NCBI RefSeq assembly: GCF_954871325.1
Contig: NC_088777.1
Span: 6,425,366-6,489,365 of the forward strand
DNA length: 64,000 nt
Origin: Gordionus sp. m RMFG-2023
Taxonomy: Eukaryota > Nematomorpha > Gordioida > Chordodea > Parachordodidae
Reading direction: 5' to 3'
Part shown: piece after piece, positions 12,747 to 24,880 of the stretch
How the letters are laid out: each line of letters opens with the position of its first letter
Numbering within the stretch: position 1 is the stretch's first letter
Program-made: the position numbers and the translations under genes
Notes under the pieces: generated by a model
Database searches by the model: none
The model's input: only the letters and a program-made list of their open reading frames with translations
Told to the model about the DNA's origin: nothing

Positions 12747-12764
12747 CTGAAATTGTGGTGTTAG
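12747..12764 (-). CDS. possible 18-nt micro-exon with a GC donor
   Basis: Acceptor ATCTTATAG and donor CAG|GCTTAT. It reads ANTTIS and is symmetric like its neighbours. GC-AG introns exist but are rare, and the position falls within a degenerate repeat unit. It may be a cassette whose GT donor has mutated to GC rather than a used exon. Confidence 0.25.
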
Positions 12765-12864
12765 CTATAAGATATTGTATTATATCTGATTAATATATCA
12801 TGATTAAATTATAATTCGTAATATTCTAAAATAAAATTTTTTGATCTAATATTAACATTTCATG

Positions 12865-12966
12865 TAGTGTTGTATAGATCGTTTTGAGCTGTTTAATAAA
12901 AAGCGGCTAACTCAATACTTTAGCCATAGAAATAGTGCAGGTTCAAATCGAGACATTTAAGTATAA
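12865..12966 (+). mobile_element. fragment of the TAGTGTTG hAT MITE
   Basis: One end of the 223-bp family is recognisable (TAGTGTTG, then GTTTTGAGC and CGGCTAACTCAATA) with point changes. The other terminus is missing, so this is a truncated, older copy. Confidence 0.6.
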
Positions 12967-13274
12967 TTATTTCAGGGAAATAGAATTTGCTTTTAATATT
13001 TAGTATAAGACTACCAGATAATATTAAACATTTGAAATTTATTAATAAACATAAAACATCTGTATTTTGAGTGAATGAGATGGCAATTAATATTTTTATT
13101 TATTAGAGTATTTGCTAATTTTTAAAAAATTGAACATTTTTAGTATAACACTAAATGGAATGCATCTAGTAAAACTTTGTATGAAAGATTGGGAATAGTT
13201 TTTTTTAAATTTATTTAGAAGACTACCAAATAATTTTAAATATGCTTTGATAATCAAAAAACTTAAAATTATAC

Positions 13275-13301
13275 TTGGAGATGGAGGGATTGATGTCGTT
13301 G
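13275..13301 (-). CDS. micro-exon, 27 nt
   Basis: Acceptor TTAATTTAAG, donor GTATAATTTT. It reads ATTSIPPSP. Its last base is A instead of the usual G, so the split codon shared with the next exon would start with A. Confidence 0.55.
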
Positions 13302-13512
13302 CTTAAATTAAATTTTCATTATCATATTTAATTATTTGTTGATTAAATATGGCGATTAGATTATTAAGTGAAATAAAATATAAATCAATTTATTAAAGAG
13401 TAAAATGATGCATCTATAACAATAACATTTTGTGGCGAATAGTTTCTTTTTAAATTTTTAACCCCAAGTAATTTTAAACATGTTTTAAAAATAAAAATAT
13501 TTAATATTATAC

Positions 13513-13539
13513 TTGGAGGTATAGGAAGTGATGTAGTTA
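13513..13539 (-). CDS. micro-exon, 27 nt
   Basis: Acceptor AAAATTTAAG, donor GTATAATATT. It reads VTTSLPIPP. Like the cassette at 13275 it ends in CCAA before the donor, marking a sub-lineage of units. Confidence 0.6.
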
Positions 13540-14169
13540 CTTAAATTTTATTTTCATTAGCATATTAAATTATTTTTTAATTAATATATGTCTATTGCAT
13601 TATAAATTGAATTATTTAAAACATTTTTTGATTAAAAAGTAAAATGAATGAACATGCAACAATATTATGGTGAATAGTTTCTTTTTAAATTTATTGAGAA
13701 GATCACCAAATTACAAACCTGTAAAATCAAAAAACATAATAATTTACATGAAAGTGGGGGAGTGATATAGTGTTATCATATTTAATTATTTGTCAATTAA
13801 TATATGGTGATTGCATTGTTATTTAATTATTTTAAAATATACATATTTTGATCAAACAGCACGTACATAATATGCATAATGCAATAATAAAATTTAGAGG
13901 ACCAATTACAAAGATTTTATTTTTAATTTATTGAGTAGACTCACAAATTATGAAAATATTATGAAGGCCAAAATAAGCAAAAAAAATATATTGAAGATGT
14001 AAGTAGGGATGTAACTACCTAAATTTAATTTTCATTATCTATTTAATTATTTGCTAATTACATTACTAATTGTTTAAAAATATACATATTTTCAATTCAA
14101 AAATAAGAGAATATCAACATGTAAAAAAAGTGAACTTATTTTGAAAATTAATAAATGTAAAAATATACT

Positions 14170-14196
14170 TGGAGGAATGGGGACTGGTGTGGTTAC
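14170..14196 (-). CDS. micro-exon, 27 nt
   Basis: Acceptor AAAATTAAAG, donor GTATATTTTT. It reads VTTPVPIPP, the most proline-rich of the 27-nt group. Confidence 0.6.
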
Positions 14197-14840
14197 TTTA
14201 ATTTTCGTTATTATATTTAATTGTTTGCTATATAGATTACATTATAATATATTTCTTTACGCTAATGAATAGATATAAATCGTTCAAGAATTAAATTTCT
14301 GGAAAATTTTGAAAAGCTTAAAAAATAATACATTCAAAGAATATAAAATAACGACAAGTTCTAAAATATAAATATAGCCAATCGTATACTAAATTTTGAA
14401 TTTGTTAGGTATTAATAATAAATTGGATGTCTCAGGTAGAAAACATGGAGTATTAACTAATATTTTCGAGATTTTATATTGTATCTTATAAAATAAATTT
14501 ATTTTTGATTAAAATTAGCAAGAATATGTGTAAAAATAATATAGCAGTATTGAGGCCGAAAACATCAAATATATTAGTATGTATTAATATATCTTGAGTG
14601 AATAGAATTATAATAAATCAACATTTTTTTATCATAAATAGAAAAAAAGATGATGAAACAATAATTTTCATTAATCATTTTTTTTTATTCATTTAGTTTA
14701 GACCCTACAAATCATTCTATACATTTTTTGAAAGTCAATAGACATAGTAATAACACTGAATTTAAAAATAAGATTATATCAGTGTGCAAAATTAATAGTG
14801 TTTAAAAATATTTTGAAAATTAATAAAGGTAAAAATATAC

Positions 14841-14867
14841 TTGGAGATATAGGGACTGATGTTGTTA
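14841..14867 (-). CDS. micro-exon, 27 nt
   Basis: Acceptor AAACTTTAAG, donor GTATATTTTT. It reads VTTSVPISP. The preceding intron sequence closely matches that of the cassettes at 14170 and 16131. Confidence 0.6.
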
Positions 14868-15604
14868 CTTAAAGTTTCATTATTATATTTAATTAATTGC
14901 TAATATATTTGGTGATTACATTTTAAATTGAATAATTAAAATTTTAAACTTTTTATCATATATGAAGTGAATAGATCGCAAATAATTCTCAGGCATTATT
15001 TTATATTATTTTTTTAGATTAATTTAGCTCAGATTTAAATAATTTTATAAATTCTTTAAATATCAATAAACACTAATATTTTAGGTTGAGCGCGTGATGT
15101 CCTTATTAAAATTTTTTGATATCATATTATATTATTAGCTGATTAATATATAGTGATTAAATTATGAATCAAATTATTGAAATATATACATATTTTGATT
15201 CAAAAATAAAGTGTATAGGCAGATATAAAATTGAATTGATTATTTTGAATATAGTTTTTATCTTGTAAAACATTAATATAAAATATTTTTTTTAATAAAC
15301 CAATAAAAAGATAAGAAAAACATTCCTGATTTTTTATTAGCCTTTAAAAAAAATACTTTCATAGAACACTTAATAATGTTAAACAAATTTTTAAATATAG
15401 GTAAAATAATATTCCTTTACAATTCATAATTATACATTTTTACATTTCATTAATAATCAAAGATCAACATTTTATAATTTGTAACAATGAGTGACAATCT
15501 ATAACCAACATCGCATAGACTTTATATTTTTTTGATCAATTAAGTTTTGTTCAAATAATATTTTTAATAAGTTCTCAAATTAATAACGTAACGTAATAAT
15601 ATAC

Positions 15605-15637
15605 CTGGGGTTTCAGGTTGAGGGCATGGCGTGTTAA
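15605..15637 (-). CDS. micro-exon, 33 nt, cysteine-bearing
   Basis: Acceptor TAAAATATAG, donor GTATATTATT. It reads VNTPCPQPETP. Together with 15767, 29923 and 41984 it forms a Cys-containing sub-family (xNTxC). Confidence 0.6.
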
Positions 15638-15766
15638 CTATATTTTAGGGATTATTTTATATTATATTTTATAAAATAAATTTATTTTTGATCTAAGTGT
15701 TTAAAATCAATTAAGTTTAATAATATAATAATTGATACAAATTTCGAATTTATCACAAAATCATAC

Positions 15767-15799
15767 CTTTGTCTGGAGGTAGAGGACAACCAGTATTTG
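15767..15799 (-). CDS. micro-exon, 33 nt, cysteine-bearing
   Basis: Acceptor AAAATTATAG, donor GTATGATTTT. It reads ANTGCPLPPDK. The first part aligns with the 33-nt cassette at 15605; the last two codons (Asp-Lys) extend beyond the usual CCTCCAG end. Confidence 0.6.
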
Positions 15800-15965
15800 C
15801 TATAATTTTTGGTAATTATATAGTAATTATATTATGAATTGTATTATTTCATAAATAGTGAATAAATCTTGATACAATAATTTTCATGGAATAATTTTTT
15901 TAATTTTTTTAGTTCAGAATTACAAAAACATTTTATGAAAGTTAATAGACATAATAATAATATAC

Positions 15966-15992
15966 ATGGTTGTGGAGGCAGTGATGTGGTTA
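15966..15992 (-). CDS. micro-exon, 27 nt
   Basis: Acceptor AAAATTTAAG, donor GTATATTATT. It reads VTTSLPPQP. Its final base is T (CCAT before the donor), so the shared codon downstream would differ from that of G-ending cassettes. Confidence 0.55.
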
Positions 15993-16130
15993 CTTAAATT
16001 TTTAATTAATATATGGTGATTACATTTTGAATCTTATTATTTATAAATTTTCTTACGAATTCAAAAATAAGATAATGTTAACGTGCAAAAATAATAGTAT
16101 ATTTTTAAATTAATAAAAGTAAAAATATAC

Positions 16131-16157
16131 TTGGAAGTATAGAGACTGATGTTGTTG
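16131..16157 (-). CDS. micro-exon, 27 nt
   Basis: Acceptor TGAATTTTAG, donor GTATATTTTT. It reads ATTSVSILP. This is the first cassette of the left array in transcription order after the gap caused by the LINE and hAT insertions. Confidence 0.6.
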
Positions 16158-16599
16158 CTAAAATTCATTATTACATATAATTATTTCTTTAATATATATG
16201 AAGATTACATTAAATTGAATAATTAAAATTCAAAACTTTTTTGAATAGATCGCATCATAGATGATTTTTATTGTTTTTTAGATTTATTTATTTCAGAATG
16301 TAAATAATTTATAAATTTTTTGAGTTATTGTTAAATATATAATAAAACTTTACTCTTAAAAACAAAATTGTATTTTCTTACTTTGTTAATTTTTTTTTTA
16401 CTTTGTTATATATAAAAACCTTGTAATAAATTCTTTTTCTTTAACCTAAAATAAATTCTTCTTAAATTTTGTAAAATTCTTCTTTTCTTTAATATTATAT
16501 ATGTAAATATCATATAAAAATGTCTATATAAGACAGATTTTTGTTAATAAAAAAAGATATAATAAAAAAAGAAATAAAATTAAAATTTTTCATCGCCTT

Positions 16600-17450
16600 C
16601 CGTGAAAATATCAGTTTGATATTTAGTAATTTTTCAACAAATTTTTCAGATCCAGACGTTTTTGCCCTCTTACTTTGTATAAATACACTCATCTCAAGGA
16701 ATCATTTAAATTCTTTTAAAACCTTCCTGAATAATCTTTAAAAGACCTGCCATAATAGATTCGAATCAATTATGGGGGAAAACCTGCTTATCTCACAAAC
16801 ATTATGGTGGTATCCATCCCATTGCAGTGGGCTATTTTGAAGATTATTAGCAAAAATAATTGCCACAGGTCAAAACCCAGGGTCTTAACTTATTAAGTAT
16901 ACGTATCAATTCGGATTTGGTGTTAAGGGAGAAGGCAAAATAGCTTCACATGTTATATGTTTTATATCCAAAATCTTCCTCCTAACATGGCTCTTGACTG
17001 AAAATGCTTTCAATAGCAAATTTTGTCAACATTTTATAAATTGTTTTTAATACAAATTTCCTATTTATTCAAAATTCCTAGAGACATCCTGTAACATTAA
17101 AACTCCTTTATTCAGCCCACATGTCATAAATTTTAACGAAAAGATCCAGCAGGGGTCACACGTCCACGCTTATTTTACCTTGGTATTCATTTTCTCATTC
17201 ACTATCTTAAATATATATTTGATTTGGATATAAATATTTGGTATCTTGAGGATGGAACAATCTGTGATGCTCTTCCTAAAATAATTGGTTTTTAATTTCT
17301 TGAAGCCAATTTTAAATGACTCATTCTTAATAAATGCAAATCCAAAATCTGTTTCCATGATAACAATATATAAAGCCCTCATCTAGCAAGATTAAATTTT
17401 TATTGAGTACATAAATAATAAAAATTAAAAAAAATAAGGAAATTAATATA
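16600..17450 (+). mobile_element. decayed LINE fragment (same family as 42235-44985)
   Basis: Plus-strand pieces match the upstream half of the LINE reverse transcriptase seen at 42.7 kb: GGIHPIAVGY near 16807, FGFGVKGEGKIASHV near 16915, ENAFNS near 17000, IQQG near 17143, and a trace of the WYLDDG region near 17240. Typical family sequence in this order is GGIRPIAVG, QLGFGVKGG, KLDFKNAFNS and GIQQGDPLGP. Frame changes and stops are frequent; the endonuclease half is absent. The opposite-strand open frames at 16510-16692 and 17170-17382 are shadows. Confidence 0.6.
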
Positions 17451-17764
17451 ATTAAGAAAAGTATTATCAAACATGTTTCAAATATTTGTTCATAAAGTAT
17501 ATACATACTTCATTAAATTTATTATTAGAATAATGAAAATTTTGGTATTAACTCTCATCAAAATAAGGTAAAATCTGATTCACACCCCATATAGGCTTAT
17601 TTCTGATTTCATCATCAAATTAAGGAGAATTTGTCATTCTTGTGAGACATCAACTATAAAATAATAAAATTTATTAGATTGTGGGAATGAATCCTTTCTT
17701 TATTTAATGGAAGCCACAAAGCACTCTTTGGTAAATTGTTAAGAGAGTTTTGAATAAATTTGCA

Positions 17765-19036
17765 CAGAGATTCGAAGCAAACCCAAACCCGGAGAGAAAA
17801 AATCTGAACCAGAAACGAACCTGAACCTCGTTTATAAAATTTTAAAAACTCCGAGCCTAACCTGTGAATTTTATTTGTACCCGAGTTCAACCGGGTTCAT
17901 TGTTTAAAATCATATATTAAGATATTTGTATAATTTTAAATGTAAATATTAATAATTTAATTGAGATTTTATAATATTTTCAAATTTCCAATTAAGTGTA
18001 ATAAATTTTAAACAACTAAATTTATTTAAGCCATTTTTAAAATTTTTAAAATTTATTCTCAAATATTCCCATTGGAGTGTTAGTAAATTTTAAACAAATA
18101 AATTCATTTACGCCATTTATTTTTAATTTTTAACTTATTCTCGAAAATACAGCGTCTACATGAACGGGGGGAGGGGGTAGTAACAGTTTGCATCCTATTT
18201 TTTGAGTAGGGTGTGGGTAAGCGGCTTTGATGGGGGTATAGGATAAATTTTTTGGAGGGTTATCTATTAAATTTTGAGATCAAATAGGAGAAAATTTATT
18301 GCTGTAAAAATTAATACTTTTATTATAGATCTATTATAATACAATTCATCAACTAAATCTATATATTGCAAACAATCATAGTGATTATTTTTCCAAATAA
18401 AACTTTCTGCTACATTTAAAAGGTTTAAACATTTTCAAGCTCATAATGCTATAATAATGAATTCATTGTAAATGATGGGGGTTAATTGAATTCTTTATCT
18501 AAAAAATAACTCCTTTATATTAACAAAATGTCGATAGTTGGTAGTAGAGATAAAATAATTTAAGTTATTCTTTTTAAATTTTCTGAAAGTGTATCATTAT
18601 AATTAAAAAGGTAAAATTAAAAATAGGGAAACATTTTAGGGGGATAGGCATAGGTGTTTTTGAAGGGGGTTTGCATCCAGTAAAATTCCTGTCATGTAGA
18701 AGCTGGTAAAATGAAAGTGAACAAGTCAAAGTAAAATTTATTATATTGGATATTGTTAATTTAAAGAAATAAATATTACATGACTATGCTTTGTATTATA
18801 TATTTTGCCTATAAATAAAAAATTTATTTTTTATACCAAATTTATGTCTAGTTTTTTTAATATGATTTAAATATATAATTTTTTTTCATCAATTCAAAAA
18901 TTCTTAAATCTGATCTGAACCCAGAAACAAACCCGGGTTCAGAAATGTTCCCTAAACTGAACCCGAACCAAATCCACCAAATTTTTTTAATCTTAAATCC
19001 AACCCGACTGGCAAAAATGCCAGGTTTGCATCCCTG
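17765..19036. mobile_element. hAT-like non-autonomous element with a nested insertion
   Basis: Termini are CAGAGATTCGAAGCAAACC on the left and, read inward from the right, CAGGGATGCAAACCTGGC. Flanking 8-mers AATTTGCA (17757-17764) and AGTTTGCA (19037-19044) differ at one base, fitting a hAT target-site duplication. Subterminal regions carry repeated AACCCGAACC/GGGTTC motifs on both sides. The body, without the nested element at 18150-18705, is closely similar to 32062-32740. The open frames at 17654-17890 and 18857-19066 only run across these repeats. Confidence 0.6.
18150..18705. mobile_element. nested 556-bp inverted-terminal element
   Basis: The left end CAGCGTCTACATGAACGG and the right end read inward CAGCTTCTACATGACAGG match at most positions. 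The related copy at 32.4 kb is uninterrupted at the equivalent place (AGGAAAATGAAAGTAAAC), which gives the empty site. Flanking 8-mers CGAAAATA and GTAAAATG are only partly alike. The interior is A/T-rich with G-rich ends and no open frame. Confidence 0.55.
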
Positions 19037-19440
19037 AGTTTGCATCTTCTCATGATATGTATTCATTCTTCAAGATGATCCTAATAATAATAAAATATAT
19101 TTTGATACAGGTTCTGCCACTTTTATTTCCCATGCATTTACCACCAGAGATCTACAAATGACAACATTTTAGTTAATGCCCATCCCATAGGACCGTACCA
19201 CTAAGTTTGTGGATTATGCCACAGACGTTTTTCAAAATTCACAATTTTTTAAATAAATATCGTAAATTGTGTCACTGTGACTGTGACACTCTGTGTGTGA
19301 CACAGATTTTATTATATATATTATAGATAAAAAGAACTTATCGTGAAATAAAATTTTCATGAACTATTTCTATTTTAATTATTTTTGTTCAGATCTGCTA
19401 AATCATATTAAACATTTTTTGAAAGTCAATAATAATATGC

Positions 19441-19467
19441 TTAGAGGTAGAGGAAGCGCTATGCTTA
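19441..19467 (-). CDS. degenerate or GC-donor micro-exon
   Basis: Acceptor AATATTTAAG. The donor position reads GCATAT instead of GTATAT. It reads VSIALPLPL, open and 27 nt long. A GT-to-GC donor change may have silenced it, or it may be a weak GC-AG exon. Confidence 0.3.
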
Positions 19468-19716
19468 CTTAAATATTTGTTTTCATAATTTATCAGCTAA
19501 TTGCAACGTGCAAAAAATATTATCTAAACATATTTTGAAAAATTAAACTTATATATTATTTTTTAGCAATTTAATTTTATGAATAAAAGGTTATTGTTTT
19601 AAAATTTATTTTCATATTATATTATACAATTATATTGTTTGAATAAATTAAATAGTTTTTTTTTAATATTAGTTTCATATTTACAAATAATTTTTTCAAT
19701 GAAGATAATAATATAC

Positions 19717-19740
19717 TTGGTGGTTTAGTGATTGATGTAT
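19717..19740 (-). CDS. micro-exon, 24 nt
   Basis: Acceptor GAAATTTTAG, donor GTATATTATT. It reads DTSITKPP and resembles the far-right 24-nt cassette at 51355 (VKSITKPP). The two may therefore be paralogues of one cassette type at opposite ends of the array. Confidence 0.55.
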
Positions 19741-21875
19741 CTAAAATTTCCAATATTATATTTTTTTAGTGATAATAGAATTATTAATAATCTACCTTTT
19801 TTATTTTTAAGAAAACATCAATTTTAAATAATAGCTTACCTTTTATTAAATCAGCCAAATAATCTTGATAAGATTATGACTTAAAGAGCCATATAATCAC
19901 CATTGGTTATTTTTTAAAAAAATTTTTTGAAGGGATTTTATTAATTTAAGCTTGGTTTATTTATTTTATCTCTTTTTTTGTTGGAATTTTAATAAATAAT
20001 AATTGTTTTGTTTTACACATTTTTTTTAATTACGTTTTTATTATGAATTTTTATATTTTAATTATTTAAATTTTATCCAATAAATCTAATATTTATTTAA
20101 TTTCATCAATTAAAAAAAACAAATTTTTGTAATATTTGATCTTGCCGGTAATTTTTTTTATGTTTATCTCTGGCTCGATAAATTTTTTTATCTGTAAGGT
20201 AATATAAAAATATTTAAACTTATATTTTTTAAATATTATAATTATTTTTACAAAAAATAGCTAACAACCAATAATATTTAAAAAAAAATTAATAAAAATT
20301 AATCAATATAACACATAAATAAAAAATAACTAATAGTAATTATTGCTATAAAATCATAATATTACTATAATTATTGACCAAACTATAAAATTATCTTGTT
20401 TTATGACTCATATAATTTTATACAAGTTTAAAGTGTTATTATTTTTATTATTCAATAAATTTGAGCATTTGTTTTTATAAATATATGTAAATTTTTTTAC
20501 TATCTATTAAATATCACAAATATGCCGTAAATACAGACAAAATTTAAAAAAATTTAGTTCCATAAAATTTATACATTAAAAGCCATCTGTTTAAATCATT
20601 GACCTATATAAAAGACTTGTCAACGCCCAATTCTATAATGTTAAAAAACGTCATTCATTGCAGCCATTTGCAAAATAGCAACTATTATTTTAATAAGTCT
20701 ATGTTTATAAAGATTTTTACATTTATCATGTATTTATAAAAAAAAAATTCATTTTTTATATTAATTTTTGTAATTTATCAGTTTATCTACTTTTCGAAAA
20801 AAAAAATAAAAAATCTTTTACAAGGTGTTTATATTATGCTATTTTATATTATAAAATATAAACTTATATTATGTTAAACCGTTATTTTTGTTATATAAAA
20901 AATATAAAATTTTTATGTTCCAACTTGCAGAAATTTTTTTGTTATTTTATTTTATTTTTATTTATATAATATTATTATATAAATAGTTTAATATATACTA
21001 TTAATTTTCTACAAATTTGTATATAAATTCTTAAACAATAGTTAATTGTTTTTATATTATATCTTTTTAAAAAATGTTATTTCTTGCAATTTATATTCGA
21101 TTTAAAAAAGATATAAAATATTTATAAATATATGAAATATTGTTATAATCATTATAAACATACTTATTAAAATAAAAATTGCTATTCTGCAATTGTTTAT
21201 TATTTCAAAAATGTTTTCTTTGAGAAGTCTAAAAGTTTTCCAATTTTATTAATTTATTTTAAAATTACCTTCTAAAATTTTGAACATTTAAGTAATTGAA
21301 ATAATGAATTCTTTAAAATTTATGATTATAATTGTATTATACCTGTAAGAGGGATTCTATGACAAATATCTGTTTTCAAATTCAACATTTTTTAACTTGA
21401 CAATTTAAATTTATTTGCCATAATATTTTCTGATAAAATTTTTCGGAGGATTACATTTTAAAATAAATTATTAATAATTCAATCATTACAAATAATAAAT
21501 CTAATAATTATTTTTATAAAAGGCTATTTAATTAATATAATATACCACGGTTGCATGTAATGTTTCCTGTTGTGATAAAATTATTATAATTTAAATATTA
21601 AAGAGGTTTAATGAGGTTTATAATCAGGGTTGACAGATTAATTCACAATAATAAGAAGAATTTAATCATAATTAAAAAAAAAATTTATAATAAAAAAATA
21701 TTAATTTTTTCATGTGATTATTTCTATTTAAATGAATATATATAATACGAAATAAAATAATAGAAGATCGTATTTTTACATAATATTTAAAAAATAAATA
21801 TAACATTTTTCAGAAGATTTTATATTATTAATTGATATATTATTTTTTTAACATATTACTTGAAATTTTTACAAG
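19741..21875. other. very A+T-rich stretch, no gene seen
   Basis: Long A/T runs and no open frame of interest. No transposon protein, repeat unit or RNA gene is recognisable. It may be the large intron preceding the cassette at 19717. Confidence 0.4.
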
Positions 21876-22727
21876 CAGGCCCGATTCTAGGCTTATTTTT
21901 ATTTTAAACAAACCCCTTATCAAATAAAAAAAAAATTTTTTAAAATTCTTCCTGGAAAATATTTTTCTATATTTATTTATTATGTCTGCTGAAATAGTTA
22001 ATATTGCCAACACACCTTTTGTAATGAGGAAATAGAAAATGTAGATATAGTAAATTTGGTAGAAAAATGAAAATGATCAAGGTTAATTTTACTTTAAATT
22101 AACCAAATAAGCCAGTGGTGGTAAAAATCGCGATTCAAGTCCATTTTAAAACAGCCTTATCAAAATTATAACCAAAATAATATTATATTAGTCTAGAGAT
22201 TTTGTTCATTTATGCAAGAAGTTTTAGACATTAGCTAAATAACAAGGCTGAAATAATATCATTTTAGCTAAATTCTTAATCGGGCTGTTTATAAAACGCC
22301 CCATATCGGACTTTTTAACAACATTACCAACAACATTCAGATCAAAAAGACTGTTATTAATAGATTATCTAGATTGAATTATTAATTGATACTGATGCAT
22401 TTTTTAATGGTAATTAAATCTATACCAAAACAGGTTTTATCAACTGAAAGAAATCAGTTTAGATTATCCAAATCAAGTTGTAAGTCTACTTTTTCCATAT
22501 TAACCAGAATATTTAAATCAGATAAACGTTCTTATAATGATATAAGAAAGGATAACCTCATTTTAAACCAGCCAAATGTGGTATTTTACAAATAAAATAT
22601 ATTTCAATTTTGTGTTCAAATAACTTAAATATTCTTTTTATTGTGTTAAAAAATTTTTTTAGCTGACCCTCCAAAATTTTTGTATGCCCCTCCTCCTCCC
22701 AATCTTAATGGGTGAAACTAGTATCGG
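21876..22727. mobile_element. probable non-autonomous inverted-terminal element
   Basis: The left end CAGGCCCGATTCTAGGC and the right end (…CTAGTATCGG) share CCGATnCTAG as inverted termini. An internal stretch (GTCTGCTGAAATA… TTGGTAGAAAAATGAAAATG) recurs at about 36695-36800. Inside there are traces of the TAGTGTTG MITE (CGGACTTTTTAACAACATTA at about 22307). The 69-codon frame at 22386-22595 has no recognised product. Confidence 0.4.
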
Positions 22728-23406
22728 ATTAATTTTCAAGTATAATTATAATAATGTTTGATCCATTTCTAAAGCTAATAAATATAACCGATTACTTTCT
22801 TTCCTTCAGAAAATATTCACACTACTGAATCAGTGTTTGAACTTATATTTTTTTCAAAATTTCCGTTGAAAAAAAGTACTCATTTTGGTATTATGAACCC
22901 GGTTTGCGATATTAGTTGTTCCATAAATCATTTCTAAAATAATTTATCTATCGATATCTTTTATAATAAAATTGATTTAATGTTACTATACTTAGATTTA
23001 TTTATTTTTATTTGTAAATTCATATTTTTATCCGAATAAATAATGTGTGTTTTAATTAATTTATTTGCATCATTTTGAAATGATGCGATTTTATTATGAT
23101 CTTCACATTTTATACTATTTTACAGCAGAACCACAATAGTTATTAATATATTGGGCTTTTAAAGTTGTAATTAATTTATTCATTAGTAAAAACATCTTTT
23201 GAATTACTATAATTTTTTAACCACGTACGTTGTTTTAGATAATAGGCCAATTGTCTTTCAAAAAATAATTTTAATATTTATTTTGGATTTGGATTTCTTT
23301 TGGGATAAAAAATGAATTTTTAATAGCTAAATAATTTTTATAAAGTCCGAGAGATAAATGATAGAAATCATGTTGGAACACTTCATAAGCGTTAAGACCA
23401 TTCAAA
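22728..23406. other. A+T-rich stretch, nothing recognised
   Basis: No open frame, splice cassette or element terminus is convincing here. It ends at the hAT terminus at 23407. Confidence 0.35.
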
Positions 23407-24880
23407 CAGTGTTGTTAAACGTTACTTTTAAAAGTAGCGCGGTATCTTATAAAAAAAATAGCGCGCTGCTACATCTATCGTTTTCAAATGAATAGCGCGC
23501 TATTAGCTACTTTTTACGCTATTTTGATTTTTTTTTAAATATTTTTTACGTAACTTTATTTCCACAAATAAAATATTGTTAAAAACTGACTATAATTTGT
23601 TACATATATATAATTTATTTATTATTGCACTTTAATAATAATAACATTTCGTTGTCATATTACAAGTATTGTTATTATCTTCACCAAATATTCTATATTT
23701 ATATCATATTATATAAAAATTATAATAAATTTAAAACCTGAAAGCCTTCAAGAAATTAGACCCATTATCTGTAATCATCTTAGAAACCTTGTTCTAAATG
23801 TTGTAAAACATATGGAATTCTGAAATAATATTTGCTAGAATGTCATAAGTATAACAGCAAATTATTCTTTTTAGAGCTAATGCTTCAGATTTTCGTTTTA
23901 GATTTTTTGGATCAATCCAATGTGGAGTCATTCCTAAATAAGCTCTAAAAATATGAATATCATATTATAAATCAGAAAATAAACATTTTTACCTTCTATT
24001 GTGCGCCCAGCAATCTGCTGTTGTACAGATGTAGGAGACATCTGATAGATTTAATAAATACTTTCATTTCTTTAAAGTTATATAAAATTCTTGCCATCAA
24101 TGTCTACCGGCAAAATATCTTGATACGTGGAAAAAAAAGTGTTTATCATCTTTATAAAAGAACCATTATCCAGATAATGGTTGAAAAGTATCTATTATAA
24201 AGTTCATTATGACTTTGTCAGCCGATTTTTGGTATACACCTGGTGTTGATGAATCCAAATTTAATTTTTTTTGAATTAAATTTGATTTGGAAGTGGATGT
24301 ATCTTCTCCCATTACCCCTAAACATTTGAGATATCTTTCAATCTCTTTATAATTTGAGGTGTGAACAGTTTAAAATTATCAGTAGTACTTAGAATAAAAA
24401 TTATGTAGGAGATAAGTACATAAAAATGATTGAAATAACTATTTTAAAATGTTTTAAATAATTTAGATAAAATTTATGAATATATAAAAAAAATGATTGG
24501 TCTTTGATTTAAATTTATTTTAAAAATTAAGGATTAGCCTACATATTGATATAAAATTTGTTTAATATATTACCTTTAAATGTTTTTCAAATTAAAGCTG
24601 CTTGTATGATTTGAGGAAAAAATTTTGCTACAAATCTTGAATCGAAACCGATATCCAGTTTTCAAGATTAAAGTATTTTTTGAATTTTGGGAAAGGAGAG
24701 TCTATATTTTTTTCATTTAATTTCACTATCTTCAACAATCTCACATATTTTAATAACTAGATTTATGATTTTTTTTAAATATAAATTTAAATTTCAAAAT
24801 TAAATTAAATAAAACAATTATAATTTTAATTTAATAAAAAATATATTTTAAAAGTGTTATTTGAAACACTCCCTTTATTT
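23407..24880 (-). mobile_element. hAT transposon relic, one terminus preserved
   Basis: The terminus CAGTGTTGTTAAACG at 23407 is followed by the alternating GTTACTTTT/AGCGCG motifs typical of a widespread animal hAT group. A minus-strand transposase relic occupies about 23750-24720. The opposite terminus is not found. The rightmost part (24845-24915) is A/T-rich with a C homopolymer. CATTCAAA precedes the terminus, but no matching duplicate is seen. Confidence 0.6.
23750..24720 (-). pseudogene. decayed hAT (BED type) transposase
   Basis: The minus strand reads RAYLGMTPHWIDPKNLKRKS, then EALALKRII, CYTYDILANII and SKMITDNGSNFLKAF. These match the hAT catalytic core (AYLGVTAHWID… VTDNGSNFVKAF; the Asp of TDNGSN is a catalytic acid in this family). 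Upstream pieces include FIIDTFQP and TADCWAH (for FIVETMQPF and TADIWS). Frame changes separate the pieces, and no dimerisation domain is seen. Confidence 0.6.

Larger units (their letters stand above)
9601..16350 (-). repeat. tandem array of exon+intron units of the micro-exon gene
   Basis: Units of roughly 300-600 bp recur. Each has, in plus-strand order, a block like TTATCAATAAACATAATAAT, the cassette, a stretch such as TTAATTATTTGTTAATTAAT, then TGGTGATTACATTATAAAT, a short A/T block and AGTTTAAGAC before the next unit. Eleven cassettes in the array are intact. Copies near 11127, 13060, 13750, 13990, 14440 and 15085 have lost a splice site or are scrambled. A larger tandem copy joins about 9680-10300 with about 10850-11400 (shared ATTAGTTGTTGTGCGATTTA-like sequence). 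The intron half of each unit is as similar as the exon half, showing that exon and flanking intron were copied together. Confidence 0.7.

Noticed and set aside
9601-16350. Regular short repeats with variable spacers, CRISPR-like at first sight
   Set aside because: Units are several hundred bp, imperfect, carry splice signals and sit in an animal-type genome with introns.
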